DNA of 64,000 bases. It comes from Kalaharituber pfeilii. Taxonomy: Eukaryota; Ascomycota; Pezizomycetes; Pezizales; Pezizaceae. The DNA is taken from contig WHUZ01000105.1 in NCBI GenBank assembly GCA_015179045.1, forward strand, positions 124,001 to 188,000. Reading direction: 5' to 3'. The notes below the pieces were generated by a model. It did not search any database and was not told where the DNA came from. It was given only the letters and a program-made list of their open reading frames with translations. How positions within the stretch are numbered: the first letter of the stretch is position 1; each line of letters opens with the position of its first letter. Shown here one piece after another: positions 10,505 to 22,493 of this stretch. Both the position numbers and the translations under genes were made by a program.

Positions 10505-13005
10505 CCAAGACCTAATAAGAGAAAAGAAAAAGGCATTTTGGGAGAAGTTCATGGAGGAGGACCGAATCACGTCACCATGGGACATCTTCCGATTAGCACG
10601 AGACCCTTTCCGGACCAGGTCCCTCATGGGAATAAAAGGAACAGATGAACAGATAGCTGAAAGACTGATAAAACACAACTTCATAACTGGGGAAACATAT
10701 CCGGAGCGACCAAGGAGACCTGAGGGACTCACCATGGACAAGGAAGAAGCCAGAAGAGAAATAGATAAGGTACTAGCCAAATCTAAACCACGATCAGCCC
10801 CCGGACCGGACGGCATCCAATACGGCATCTTGAAATTGATAAAGAAGACAACCCTCTGGAAGGTGTTAAGAGAGGAGATAGTTGACTATATAAACGGGGA
10901 CTATCAGTTTGCCAGAGGATTTGACGTGGTTATGATATTGAAGAAAGGGAGACCCAACGACCAACCCGGAAGTTGGCGCCCCATCACCGTTCTGAACACG
11001 GTGGCAAAGCTAGGCCAGAAAGTCATCGCCAACCTGATACAGAAAATGGACCATCTATTTCAAGACTCACAGTTAGGGAGCCGACCCAATCGGGGAGCTG
11101 AGGATCTCCAGAGACAAACCCTAAAAGAGATAGACAAAAGACTTGACAGGGGGGAATGGACGGCGATAGTAGGGGACGACATCAGAGCCGCATTTAACCA
11201 TGTCAGAAGAGAGAAAATAGTGCGGAGGCTGGAGGGGGAAAACAAAAACATCGCGGCGTTCATCGACGGCTTCCTACAGCCAAACGAGTTCGGGATATTG
11301 TGGGATGGGAAGACTCGGGGAAGAGGGAAGATGACGGACGGGACACCGCAAGGCTCTCCGCTCTCGCCGGTCCTATTCCTGGTAGGGGTGGCCCCATTAG
11401 CCAAAAAGGCGGAAGACAGAAACTTCACGAGATCTTATGTGGATGACTTTCACAGCGTGATAGCCAATCGATCCATGAAACAACTGAGGAAGGATATAGA
11501 CAGACATCGGCGCCTATTAACCAAGGCAGCGGAAGAAGAAGGCTTCGAACTGGATCCCAGGAAGTCAGAGACGTTGATAATTGGGACCAAGGGGAAAAGC
11601 TACAGACTGGTAGGGTTAAATGTCGACTGGGAACTTAAATACAATGACCATTTCGAAAAAAGACTACAGCTGGGGAAAGCGGCAGGGAAGGTAGCCTCAC
11701 AACTCACGAGGATACCACCAAGCAAACGGAGGCAGATATACACCAGCATAGCCAGAAACATCGCCACATATGGCAGTTGGGCTTGGGCTAGCTTTGCCAA
11801 GGGGGCACCGGTAGAGAAGAAAATGAAACAGCTAGAAGGATGGCAATACACGGTCGCCAGAGACATCACAGGAGCCCCTTGGGGAACTAGGAGGGACGTC
11901 GTGGAAGGATTAGTGAATCTGGAATCGGTGGAAACTTTCGTATATGGAGAGAGAGACAGAACAGAAGCCCGAATGCTAAGATTTACGCAGGAACAGATCC
12001 AGGATCTGCAACCCGACACAAAATACCTCCGAGGCTCCCTGAAACATCGGGACCCCTACCACTATACACGTTTCCCATACAGCCGAGCGATCTGAGCAAG
12101 GAGGAATGGGAAGGATTAATCCAGAGGGAAGAGGAGGAAGGTTGGGAGAGCATATACACGGATGGAAGTCGGGTAGACAACTCCACGGGGGCAGGAACAT
12201 ACCAGCAACAGACGGACCAAGCCTACTACCTAAGAAGACAAAGCACAGTGACTGACGGGGAAATGATAGCCATCAGCCATGCTCTACAGCATGACGGGGA
12301 GGTATTAATCGTCATGGACTCCCGCACCGCCATAACCAAACTCCAAAGGATAGCCAGAGGGGACCCAATGGTAGACGGAGCCTCACAAGCAGTCCGGGAG
12401 CAGTGGGAGAGGAGAGTCGCTGAAGGCAACATGGACCTCGCCGTAACCTAGGTCAAAGGACACAAAGGGGTGAAGGGCAACGAGGAAGTAGACAGAGCGG
12501 CCAAGATAGGCACTGCCCTACAATTTGAAGAAGAGACAGCAACGGAAGCGGGAATCCGACAAGAAGGCAAAGCACTACGATCTGAGGAGAGACGTGCCTG
12601 AAACTATCATATCGACCCCTGCAGGATATAGACAACCACCGACTACCATCGACCCTGGCGGACATCCTCGGGCATCCTCGGGAACAAAGGGCTGAAGGAA
12701 TGGAGATTTGGAATAGGAAAGGCAGATTCTCCGGAGTGCAGATGGTGCGGGAAGGCTCCGGAAAACTTCACACACATAACCTCCGACTGTCAACCATGGA
12801 AGAACAGAATGCCAAACGGGGGACTGATACAGCCAAAAGGGGGGGGGGGGGGGGGGCGGAAGTAGCCAAGGTGTTAATATGGGCGGGAGAGAGTGACGGG
12901 TTTCATCTAATATGGGGATTTTTATTTTCATTATAGTTACTCTATTATCTTGTATTTAGAAAAACCTCGCCATAGCCTTTCAGGCGGCATGCGAGTAATG
13001 AAATG

Positions 13006-13034
<29 letters not shown>
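10505..13034 (+). mobile_element. LINE-A copy A4, 5'-truncated
   Basis: It starts in the linker between endonuclease and RT (REKKKAFWEKF MEEDRI) and ends in the LINE-A hairpin (12963-12995, stem GCCT/AGGC) with ~30 A. RT is complete (next entry). The RNase H continues after a frameshift near 12055: IYTDGS, GEMIAI, MDS. A Trp codon is changed to TAG at 12450, and the C-terminal CRWCG...H zinc motif lies near 12735. A likely degenerate TSD is ttgtaggctcttaat (about 10488) against ttgttggctcctaaat (about 13035). Confidence 0.88.
10551..12095 (+). pseudogene. LINE-A ORF2 fragment: reverse transcriptase
   Basis: A 514-aa open piece of ORF2. Visible RT blocks in order: SAPGPDGIQYG, GSWRPITVLNTVAKLGQK, the motif A region VGDDIRAAFNHV, GTPQGSPLSP (motif B), RSYVDDFHSV (motif C) and the LVGLNVDWELKYNDH thumb-linked region. 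The frame ends early at a 1-nt deletion near 12050, so RNase H is off-frame. The start shown is internal; the true ORF2 start and endonuclease are missing. Confidence 0.85.
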
Positions 13035-13037
<3 letters not shown>

Positions 13038-13157
13038 TTGGCTCCTAAATCTATTTGAGAGTCTGCCATCATTTCCATCTTGAGGTCAATATAGCGACAT
13101 GTGCATATTGGTGAGGCCAGTGCAGTATTACTTAACTACACCAAATTAGCAGTAGGG

Positions 13158-13766
13158 TTTTTTTTTTTTTTTTTTTTTTTTTATTTCATTACTCGCTTGC
13201 CGCCCTATGGGCTATGGCGAGGTATTTATTAACTAAAAGGCAAAAAACAAACTAAACACTAGTTACATGTATTGCCCGCGTGTCCTTCATGATGCGGGTA
13301 GCCAAACACGGGTGAAACCCAGAGTCGTGTCTGTGACCTTCCTACTTCCTTCCCCTGTCTGTCTCATACACGTTGGTCTTCAACCACCTTCCACCTAGTC
13401 TGACCTTCCCGATTTCCGTCGGTGTCTCCAAGTAAACTACCAAGGAACTTGTCTTCTTGCCCTCCTCGAGTAGGATTGTCTTCTTACGCCGCCATCTGAT
13501 CCCTGTGATCTTGCCTATGTCTTTGTTGGACGCCTCCAACCATCTTTGAACATTCCCCAAGTCTTTCCTCAGGGGTATGCCGTGTATGACGATGCCCTGT
13601 CTCGCGGTGGGGTTGTCAGGGGGGGTCGGGGGCTGGGATCTGGCTTTGGAACGTGGGAGTGGGGTCTGGGGTCGTGGGTCAGGTTCTGGTTTCTTTCTTG
13701 GGGGTTGAGTGTTCTGGGCGGTGGCGAGCGCGCTGCCTGCCGGTGTCTGTGCCGCAGCGACAATTC
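13158..13766 (-). mobile_element. Half-LINE with LINE-A tail
   Basis: Minus strand: a Pro/Arg-rich stretch, then (after a frameshift near 13560) NVQRWLEASNKDIGKITGIRW.RKKTILLEEGK.SSLVVYLETPTEIGKVRLGGRWLKTNVYETDRG. The 3' UTR has the shared tacccgcatcatg and gcgggcaatacatgta blocks, then the LINE-A hairpin (about 13190-13222) and a 25-nt poly(A). TSD with one mismatch: tagc(a/c)gtagggtt at 13147 and 13767. Confidence 0.82.
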
Positions 13767-13894
13767 TAGCCGTAGGGTTAGCTAGAGTACTAAGTTTATC
13801 GTCCCAATTAGAAAAAATGCCAAGCCCCGCCCTCCGCTCAGACCTACTGTCGGCTACCGAAATGGCTGCCGAAATGGCTGAAATGGCTGCCGTG

Positions 13895-15167
13895 CGGAAC
13901 CTCTCCGGACAGGCAGATTCTGCCTGCCGCTCCCGGACCTCATCAGACGATAAACTTTAAGCCATGACACTGTGACACAGGTACCAACATTGTGGGGTAG
14001 GTAGATCAAATGTTGGTACTTGTTACCAGCATTTAGTGATGCAAAATAGAGGCTGGGCATAGCCCGTGCGAGAGGTCATTGACCTGGTGTGGCAACGCCG
14101 CAACAGGGTATCTTCTCTGTTGAGAGGACAGTTTTGTAGGGACAACAGCAGCGTTTCTCTTGGGGGCCTGGGTAATTAGCAATGTAGCTACAGCCTTTCA
14201 ACCAATGCATGCTATTACAGCAACAAATGCTGGTAATGAGTAGTATTACTTACTGTACGAATACACGCTTCCATGTCACAACAAGCTTGGACCATTGTTT
14301 GAATTGCAGACACCAATTCCAATCACTTTATTTCATCCTAGATGGCTATTAACTACATCAACCGAACCTACAGCGTCAATGTCTTAAGCTGCCAGATTGT
14401 GATCACTGCAAACGGCTGGATTATTGACCCATGGCCAAACGGCGCCAGCTGGATTCTCAACTTCACATATTGTAGTGAGGTAACCTATTTTTTTTTGTCT
14501 CTGCCATAGGATTGTAGCTTGTATGCAGAACAAAATTATTTAAACAGAGCAATGTCATGCCAATCTTTCTAGCGAAGAATTCAAGCCTGTAAAGCAGCGT
14601 AGCTCATCCAGCAGTTTCAAAATTGTCAGGCTTTGCAGGATATCCTGAAGCTTTTACTACATACACCTGCACCTCAATTGCACACCCTCAAAATGCTCTG
14701 CACTGCAAATGAATAAGCTCTTGCGCATCTGGTGTAGTGTACCCCAAATGTAACATCCCATGAGCACGAGACAGCGCAAGACGAAGCCTACCAGCAGTGA
14801 CCGGAACTGATGACCAAGTAATATGACAGAGTGAGGTACTACAGGAAACCCAAAATTTCATTTTTGTTTCTTCATCTGCTCATTAATTCAGATCTATTTT
14901 TCCATTTTTCATTTTTTACTTAATTGAGTAATCATGCATTCAAACTAGTAGATCACAGCATGGGCCGACATTTGGTAGCCAGTGGGCACGGTACGCACTT
15001 ACGTCACTAGTCCACTTTAAAACTTGTCTTGCCATATGCCTGTACCAACAATTGATCATACCTACCCCACAATGTTGGTACCTGTGTCACATTGTCATGG
15101 CGTAAAGTTTATCGTCTGATGAGGTCCGGGAGCGGCAGGCAGAATCTGCCTGTCCGGAAAGGTTCCG
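13895..15167. mobile_element. DNA transposon with ~125-bp terminal inverted repeats
   Basis: Left arm 13895-14019 and right arm 15042-15167 are near-perfect inverted copies. The arms begin cggaacct-tccggacaggc, contain the small palindrome aggcagattctgcct and a gtaccaacattgtggggtag block. The interior (14020-15041) has no long ORF. A short stretch near 14341 (NYINRTYSVNV...CQIV...GWIID) faintly recalls a Harbinger-type transposase block; this is weak. It sits inside an 'aaatggctg' simple repeat. The TSD is not clear. Confidence 0.75.
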
Positions 15168-15169
15168 GC

Positions 15170-15350
15170 CGAAATGGCTGAAAAGGCTGAAAAGGCCGCT
15201 GAAATGGCTGCAAAAACGGCTACTGAAATGGGTAATGAAATGGCTCCCGAAGTGGCCACCGAAATGGCTACTGAAATGGCAGCTGAAATGGCCGCTGAAA
15301 TGGCTACTTCAATAGCTACTTCAATAGCTACTTCAATAGCTACTGAAATC
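15170..15350 (+). repeat. 12/15-bp simple tandem repeat (gaaatggctgc-like)
   Basis: Many copies of gaaatggctgc/acttcaatagct. The related stretch at 13852-13893 lies on the other side of the inverted-repeat transposon, so the transposon inserted into this array. Confidence 0.85.
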
Positions 15351-15353
15351 GCT

Positions 15354-15895
15354 AGGGCCGGCCCTGCCTGTCAAATTCAGCTCATTCCACCTCATCTGGC
15401 ACCATCGGGTCGGGCCAGCTGTATGTGTCAAATTCAGCTCATCTCTTGCCATCTGGCCGTACCTGTTCTACATGTCAAATTCGGCCCATTGCACCTCAGC
15501 TCGTGCCGTCGGGTTGAAGCTGCCATGCGTATCAAATGCAGCCCATTCTATCTCATCTCACACCGCCGGGTCGGAGCTGTCATACGTGCCAAATTCAGCT
15601 TATTCTGCCTCATCTCACTCCGGCAGGTCGGGGCTGCCACATCTATCAAATTCAGCCCATTCTGCATCATCTCGTGCCGTCAGATCGGGCCTGCAATTCA
15701 TGTGAAATTCAGCCCATTCTGGCTCATCTCACGCCACTGAATAGACCCTGCCAAACCTGTTAAGTTCAGCTCATTCTGCATCATGTGGTGCCAGCAGGTT
15801 GGGCCTGCAACTCGTATGAAATTTAACTTATTCTGGCTCTCACACTGTCAAGTGGGCCCTGCCATACCTTTCAAATTCAACTCATTCTACCTCAT
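15354..15895 (+). repeat. Minisatellite array, inverse of 5703-6300
   Basis: Units of the type cctgcca-acctgtcaaattcag-ctcattctgcctcatctc-cgccgtcgggtcgg, about 60 bp each and ~9 units. These are the reverse complement of the units at 5703-6300. Decayed units of the same motif occur near 51905-52000 and 52625-52700. Confidence 0.85.
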
Positions 15896-15901
15896 CTTGA
15901 C

Positions 15902-16140
15902 ACACACCTCTACAACCTCCTAATGGCCGGGGGGGGGCAGACATAAAAACACCCCCCAAGATGGATGGGGACGGAGACAAACTGGCGGAATTATTGGAAT
16001 GGCCGGGACGAGAGTTACAGACTCTATCTCTTTATTTCCTATTTCTCCTCATATCTTCTTTTCCTTTTCTCCTGTCATCTCCTCTTACCATGTATCTAAC
16101 TAAACCTCGCCATAGCCTATCAGGCGGCACGCGAGTAATG

Positions 16141-16172
<32 letters not shown>
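15902..16172 (+). mobile_element. Internally deleted LINE-A: 5' tip fused to 3' end
   Basis: The first 20 bases, acacacctctacaacctcct, are identical to the 5' terminus of full-length LINE-A copies A3 and (18 bases) A1. They join directly to the ORF2 C-terminus (WPGG, TPPKMDGDGDKLAELLEWPGR), the 3' UTR, the hairpin (16105-16137, stem GCCT/AGGC) and 30 A. About 6.5 kb of the element is missing. No clear TSD. Confidence 0.75.
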
Positions 16173-16173
<1 letters not shown>

Positions 16174-17909
16174 ACCCTCCCAGCGGACGCAGACAAGACG
16201 GAGTGGCAAAGGATCATAGGAGATGCGACAGACGAAGGCTGGCAAGACGCATACACCGACGGGAGCAGGATAGAGGATAGAGCCGGGGCAGGTATGTTCA
16301 TACAGGGCCACAGCCGACCAATCTACCTAGGAACAAGGGCCACGGTAAATGACGCAGAACTGATAGCCATGGGCAAAGCCCTCGAGAATACGAAAGGAGA
16401 GCTCCTCATCCTAACAGACTCCAAGACGGCAATAGCGAAACTCCAAAGGATCGCCGAGGGGAACCCCACACACGAAGGAGCACAACAGAAAGTCAGGGTA
16501 GCATGGGAAAGGAGAATTGCCAGGGGCGACATGGACACAGCGGTAATGTGGATCAAGGGACATAGGGGCATACCGGGCAATAGCGAAGCCGAGAACAGAG
16601 CGACCGTCATATGCAGAAGCAGCCGCCCAAACCTCCACAGCCCCTCCAAAGATCAGGCCAGCCCCTCCCACCCCACCCAGTGTTAAGAAGAGAGACCCAC
16701 CTGCCCGTGTCAAAGGAATGGTCACCACCTCTAGAGCCACTTCTGCTACAAAGAGCAAGCCCCTTTTACCAGAAAAGCCAGAACGACGACCTGCCACCTC
16801 AGCAATAGTAGTTCATGGGATAGCAGTGACTAAGAGACTGGGGAATGTTCGGAAGTGGTTAGAGGTGGATAGTAAATTGGATACAAAAATCGCTGGGGCT
16901 CGATAGCTGTTGAAGCAAGAGAGGAGGGAGGGAAAGGCGACTAGTTCAGTTGTTGTTTACCTGGGGAGGGCAGGGAGAACTAGAAAAAAGCCAGAGACTC
17001 TACGCATCGGAGGTAAGAAGTACAGATGGGATGCGTATGAGTGGGATAGGGAAGGAAAGACAAAGGAAAGCAGGTGGGTAGGGCTGGGGAGGATGCAATG
17101 GAGACTGATTAAGGACCCATTGTCTGTATTATTGTGCTTGGTCCACTGTCTGTCTGCATTTGTTCATCTGCAGCCATGGTGAAGTCATGTAGATAGATAA
17201 GTAGCATGGGTGATCCGGCCCACAATCTGGTGTCACAGACCTGCCTCCGGATAATAAAGGGGTCCTGCCATACAGTAGGCCGAGAGCCTGTATGCGGGGT
17301 TACGTGTTCAAGAAAAAAAAAGAAAAAGAAAAAGAAACACCGAAGCCGACAGAGCGGCCAAGATCGGCACCGCATTGCAATACCAACCCGAACTCATCAC
17401 CGAAGCAGGAATGAGACAACATGCCAAGTCAACACGAGCACAAGAAAGAAACTGACTCGAATTAAGCTACAGACAGCTACAAAGGCTTGGCCACAGTGTA
17501 AAGGAACTGGCAGGGAACAAAGGGCTGCGAGCCTGGCGCCACAGGATTGGCAAAAGCGACGGACCGGAATGTCGGTCGTGCGGAGAAAGGGAAGAAACGA
17601 CCACACACCTGCTGGAGGAATGCCGGATATGGAAGACAAGGGTATGGCCGGGGGGCATGGAGGACATCATCAGACCCTTGAATAACAAAGACAGGGACCG
17701 ACTACTCCACCTGATGGGCATAATGGAGGACAGTTAGACTCTTACTAAAATTTTCCTTTTACTCACTTTATTTCCATTACGGAGGATAGTTAGACTCTCT
17801 CTCATTTTTCCTTTACTTACTCTACTTCCTCATCTTTACTACGTAGAACCCCGCCATGGCCCACTGGGCGGCATGTGAGTAATGATATATATAAAAAAAA
17901 AAAAAAAAC
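16173..17909 (+). mobile_element. LINE-A fragment (RNase H to tail), split by a half-LINE
   Basis: It encodes RNase H (AYTDGSRIED, DAELIAM, LTDSKTAI, MWIKGHRGIPGN) up to 16592. It resumes at 17341 with EADRAAKIGTALQYQ, GLRAWRHRIG and the zinc motif CRSCG...H, with an in-frame stop in ERN*LELSY. It ends with LINE-A hairpin 17851-17880 and poly(A) at 17895-17909. Confidence 0.85.
16593..17340 (+). mobile_element. Half-LINE with LINE-B tail
   Basis: Frame pieces 16718-16906 and 16910 onward encode a Pro/Ser-rich stretch, then AIVVHGIAVTKRLGNVRKWLE and, after one stop, SSVVVYLG...LRIGGKKYRWDAYEWDREGK. The domain is homologous to that of the LINE-A-tailed half-LINEs, but this copy ends in the LINE-B tail (gtcctgccata...tgcggggttacgtg, 17251-17307) plus an A-rich tail. 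The 9-bp TSD cgaagccga (16584-16592, 17341-17349) restores the interrupted RNase H frame. Confidence 0.82.
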
Positions 17910-18320
17910 TCCTGTCTCCGACCGCCCTCAGTGGCCTGGCCCCCTCTTTGGCCATCTCATCTGCCTTCTCATTACCCTCTATCCCCACGTGGGCCTTGAC
18001 CCAAGCAAGCTTCACAGCCCCAGCCTCTCCCAGCCTCCGCCCGCCGCCTTTCTGCAATGAGCTCTACCACCCGTGCTAGGTCTGTGGTCCTTGCCTTGCC
18101 AGCTTTTCCTGCTTTCTGGACTGCACTGATGGCTGCCTGGGAATCTGCGAGTAGCAGCACTTTTGCGCTGCCATCAACTGCTTCAAGGGCACCCCTCATT
18201 CCCGAAACCTCTCCGTCCCACACAGTAGCCCTTGTGCCTACCCACCGGACCCTTCTGACTCACCTGCTACTACCTGCCTCTAGCACCACCCACCTCCAAC
18301 TCCACCTTCAACATCCCGAG
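17910..18320 (-). mobile_element. LINE-B RNase H fragment
   Basis: On the minus strand two overlapping frames give TVWDGEVSGMRGALEAVD, LLLADSQAAISAVQKAGK and VKLAWVKAHVGIEGNEKADEMAKEGA. This is the LINE-B RNase H, close to the copy at 32908-33815. One frameshift in the linker. The left side is cut by the LINE-A poly(A) at 17909. Confidence 0.82.
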
Positions 18321-20002
18321 TGTGATTTTCAGTAGTATTAGGTGCTTGAATATGGAGCCACTTGGTTACTCAATCAACAAGCCTTGGAAAATGCATAAGC
18401 TTGTAGCGGGGTCTCGGAGCACTTGGGTTTAGCCTATTCCCCCCTTCTCTGGCCCTTTTTTTTTTTTATATCATTGATCGCTTGTTTCTGGCCTTTTCAA
18501 ATATGCAGCCGGCATAGCAGCAATGACTTCGTGAGCACATAGGAGTGATGCAGACATTGTCGTCAAATTGAAATTACGTGGGTATGAAGCGAGCTGATGT
18601 CATGCGAAGCAATGCGAGGCGAGGTGATACGAAGTGAGGCAATACGAAGTGAGGCGATACGAAGTGAGGCGAGGCGATGTGAGGTAATGCAGAAGGAGGC
18701 GAGAATGTGTGAGCTGAAGAAATACCAGTGGGTACAGGTGAGGCAGCGTGAGGAATTTCGATCAATTTTCTTTTTCCAACGATCTGAGCACGGGTTGGAG
18801 TTACTACTAGATTGGCGGTTGCTTTAAGTTCATACAGCTAGCGTCGCTTACCCCTACCTGCATCCAGTCAGAAAAAGTGACTGGACAGAGACATTTCGCA
18901 TACTGCAGTACACAATGCTATTGATGCTGAAGAAGGATCATTGGGTGCAAAGGTTGTCAGTTCTTCTGCTTGAACCTCGAGTGTGACTATAGTGAGATAA
19001 TTTGTAGATGGTGATTCAAGCGTCCAAACTGGGTTTGTAAAAGATGTTGATCAGAGCGAGACTTGCTGACAATGACAAAAGATGGAAAAGTAACCCCGCA
19101 TACTGGCTACCAGACTAAGGCAGGGACCTGAAAGAGTTTACGGGACACATTCTGCGAACAACCTTTGGATTCTTCCACTTAGCCCCAAACCTGTCCTGAG
19201 GCTCAGCCAAAATCTCTTCCTGTATTTCGAATTGCAGTGGACATTTCGAATGTGAGAAGGGTAAGAGCGAGAAAGATAATAGAGCATCCTCCAGAATCGA
19301 CAACTGTCAGCAGAGCATCTTCCCCTGACCTCCTCTTTGATGGTGGTGGCAGCTGAATATCAGAATGGTCAGGACGGTAAAGAGATTTACGGACCCGAGG
19401 TAGACTGGAGTGCCAAAAACAGTGGAGGAAAGAGGTGCAGTATGAAGCACGGCAACGCCCTGAAGATTTTATTTTACATTTGGGTGTGGGATGAGATCGT
19501 CGTCACTTGCACGGAATGCAAGATGTGTTACAGGCACAGTACGGCGACCGGGAGTTACAAAATGCCAACAGGAAAAGTCGAAAATCGTAAAGTCCGTGCG
19601 CACTACACCAAAAATTACGCATCTCACACATACAACCTACACCCGCCAAAGATAAATGCCCCTCACAATTAAAGATTTCATTAAAAAAAAAAAGAAAAGG
19701 AAAAATAAAATAAAAATAAAAAATTAACTGATGACAAAAAATATATATATATATTTCAATCCATAGCATGAACATCTTGTAACATCAACCATCTATCCTC
19801 CCACCCATTCTCCCCATTCTCGTAAAAAAAGCAATAGGGAGGACTTGCTAATGGCTGTCGCAGCCTATTAAGAAACATTATTTTGTTTGCGAACAGGCCG
19901 TTGGGGGGCAGCATTGATCCTTAATCTATACTGGCAATTGTATCCATATCATACGCCTAACATACTAGCAAATAATCTTTTATATGGTACATCAACTGTT
20001 AA
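18321..20002. other. Stretch without a recognisable gene
   Basis: It holds a short T-run with a clipped LINE-A tail (18456-18477; possible TSD tctggcc), a 15-bp tandem repeat and a LINE-B tail remnant at about 19092-19132 (taaccccgcatactggctac...). A 111-codon frame at 19337-19672 has no recognised motif or partner and is probably chance. The rest shows no feature. Confidence 0.5.
18598..18700 (+). repeat. ~15-bp tandem repeat (gatacgaagtgaggc)
   Basis: Six or so imperfect units of gcgatacgaagtgag. Short purine-rich minisatellite; the frames through it are repeat artefacts. Confidence 0.8.
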
Positions 20003-20260
20003 CATCAGGAACGAACATTTTTTGCGTCAGAAGACACTACACAGACCTGCCGCCCGGGGTGCACAGCTATCTGACTGGGTACCATATTACTGCTCTTAAC
20101 TCCCGGAAGCTAGTGCTAAAATGTAGTGTCTGGATGCAGACCTTTGCTGTTCACTTCCAGACACATACTGTAATTCACCACAACGCAACATACACCACGT
20201 TCCGACGCACGTTTTACACCAAAACTGACTGTGCGCGACAACATATATCTCAACCACCAG
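20003..20260 (+). mobile_element. One end of a foldback-type DNA transposon
   Basis: It starts catcaggaacg.a.attttttgcgtc and continues with acctgccgcccggggtgcac and tggatgcagacctttgctgt. This matches the reverse complement of the right end of the element at 34167-45174 (45174 down to about 44975). No second terminus was found, so this is a truncated copy. Confidence 0.75.
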
Positions 20261-20639
20261 AATAGAATTTTCTATGCAACTTGTAGACTGGTTAAACTAA
20301 GGACTATTCTTCATATTCCACACCTTAGCTTTCTCTGATATATTGCTATGAAGGGATTTATCACTCATGAAATTGCATCATAAATTGGCATAGGCTTGGG
20401 ACAATATTTTGCAGTGATATTACTAATATTGAATTCCACTTGTCATGAATTTCATAACCTGAATTAAATTTGATATAAATAGTAGGACACTTTAATCTCA
20501 ATATTTTACCTTATTCAAAGATGTGAGAAGCAAATGGACCATACTAAGGCAAAAGTGGGAAGGTCAGCGACGAAGGACGACCATATTATAGCCACTCACG
20601 GGTATCGATACACGCTCATAATCTATATATAGAATCACC

Positions 20640-21050
20640 CAACTTATATTTACGGATGGTGGACTGTGGAATATTCAACCACTCCACTTCTGCGTGGTTA
20701 AATGACTCCACTTTGGGAGCGTCATTCGCCATAGTTTTTCACAGAGTGGCCATCAGTTTTCAATGGAATTCAGATTAGGTAAGAAGGCTAAAAATTATAA
20801 CTCATACTGTATGGTATTGATGTTGAAATCTCTTAATTTTGGCTGCTTTGTAGGACGCCATGTATAAACGTCCTGTCGCCCATACTTCCATTTTCTTGCT
20901 TCCGAAATAGCCAAGTATGTTCTCTTGAATTCATTAAGTTGATGTCAACACGCTGCAACCAGCTTATTCGTATTAATAGTGCACGGAGACCATGCCCAAT
21001 TAATATTGCGTAACTCACATGTTTTGTCATCTGTTCTCCACACTCGAACT
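20640..21050 (-). pseudogene. Decayed Tc1/mariner-like transposase fragment
   Basis: On the minus strand, in shifted frames, LPNLNSIEN.W (compare the Tc1/mariner SPDLNPIEN-W signature) follows a GDRTFIHG block and precedes LCEKLWRM. Several stops and frame shifts. The call rests mainly on the one signature. Confidence 0.45.
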
Positions 21051-21217
21051 TGGGGCGAGAATTTCATGTGGAAAGGAGCAGATACTATTAATTTACCTCA
21101 CCTTTGTTTTATTCACCTCCGAATTCTCAAATTCTTCGTTCACTTGCCTAACTTTATCAAGTACGTAATCTATTATTATCCTTGTGCAGCGATCGGCCAG
21201 TAAATTTGTAACTTTCA

Positions 21218-21262
21218 AAATAAAAATAAAAAGATTACGTCGCATGCCGCTTGGCTATGGGG
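21218..21262 (-). mobile_element. Minimal LINE-A tail remnant
   Basis: rc(A-rich tract) followed by ttacgtcgcatgccgc and ttggctatgg, a shortened LINE-A hairpin tail. TSD not seen. Confidence 0.55.
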
Positions 21263-22493
21263 GGGGCGCATATGCAAGTAATCAAAGCAAGAAGTGCAGA
21301 ATGTAGCTTACGGGCTTACTGCACTCGCCTCTGCTGTAATCGGCACTAAATTCAGGCCCTCCATCATGGGGCCAACATCTTATCTAACTTCGGGAAGGGG
21401 ATTCTCAGTCGTTTTAATACGTTGGTTGATCATGACATATCATCGTTGATAATTTTCATGCACAATAATATATTTACTTGATTACAGGCCCGCTTTGATC
21501 TACGCCAGCTTATTCCACACGATTGCTAATGCCCGGAAATCTGGCTATTAACCGGCCAGTGTTTGCAATCGAGTTGTAGCGGTTATTCTTTTCAGCTTTT
21601 CGTTGATTGGGTACATTTTGACCATAATGTCCAGTACGAATGCTGCACTATGCACTTGCAAGCATGTTTCAAAACTCCGTGGCATTTATGAGTGAAATCC
21701 TGTTTGGCAACCAGTGGATTTCTGCCCTTGAGTTGTAGGGACTTGCTGCAATGCCTGTTCTAAATTCATTCTCTTCCTTGCTACATATCTAAAATCTTTG
21801 TAAACCTTGTCGGGTTAATCAAATTCAACACAGGCATTAGGAGAGCAACCTCGCCATAGCCCTTAGGGTGGCATGCGAGTACTGGCATAAAAATCAAAAC
21901 AAAAACTTAGGAGAGCAAATCAAGCATGTTGGAGAAGCAGGGATTGCTATTTACTTAAAGTGGAGTAGGTTTGCAGCTGCTAAACATAGCAAGGGGTGAA
22001 CAACTGTAGGATCAAAAATCTATGGACCGATTATGACGTCGTCTTGGATATCGAACCAATTCACGTGAATGCTGGAACAAAAGGAATCGAAAAACTATAG
22101 CGATTGGGTCCATTACATGAAAATTGCGGCCGAAAGTGGCATCGATCTTAATCTACAACGCAAATCGGGTTCTGCAAGACTCAAAACGTAACCTGATTGT
22201 CCGCTTGCAGGCCAAAGTACATTACCAGCGATGCAGGTATTGGGCTACCCAGTGAACATATGGCTACAATTCTATATAACTGGGAATCCTGCCATGACAA
22301 GAGCATAAAGTGCCAGCACTTAGGATAATCTGTAGTTACTCAATATTTTACAGAAAGATTTAGGAAAACTTGAGCGGATATAGACTCTCTTCAGCGAACT
22401 TAAATCAAAGCAACACCCTAAACTCGGTCCTGGTCAGTATAGTTTGAACAATAAGAGCGTGGTGCAAGGCGTCTGATTCAAGAGACAGAGAGG
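21263..22493. other. Gene-free stretch upstream of the NLR gene
   Basis: Apart from the 58-bp LINE-A tail insertion at 21849-21906, no ORF, RNA gene or repeat is recognised. It presumably includes the promoter of the NACHT-ankyrin gene. Confidence 0.5.
21849..21906 (+). mobile_element. Minimal LINE-A tail insertion, 58 bp
   Basis: The insertion is only the hairpin tail (cctcgccatagcccttaggg, then tggcatgcgagtactggcat) and a short A/C tract. It is flanked by the exact 12-bp TSD ttaggagagcaa (21837-21848, 21907-21918). Confidence 0.93.

Noticed and set aside
19337..19672. 111-aa frame with two CxxC-like motifs
   Set aside because: No recognised domain, no partner copy, no intron or codon evidence; likely chance.
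20833..21030. Intact small ORF of 65 aa
   Set aside because: It belongs to the decayed Tc1/mariner-like region and has no own start context.
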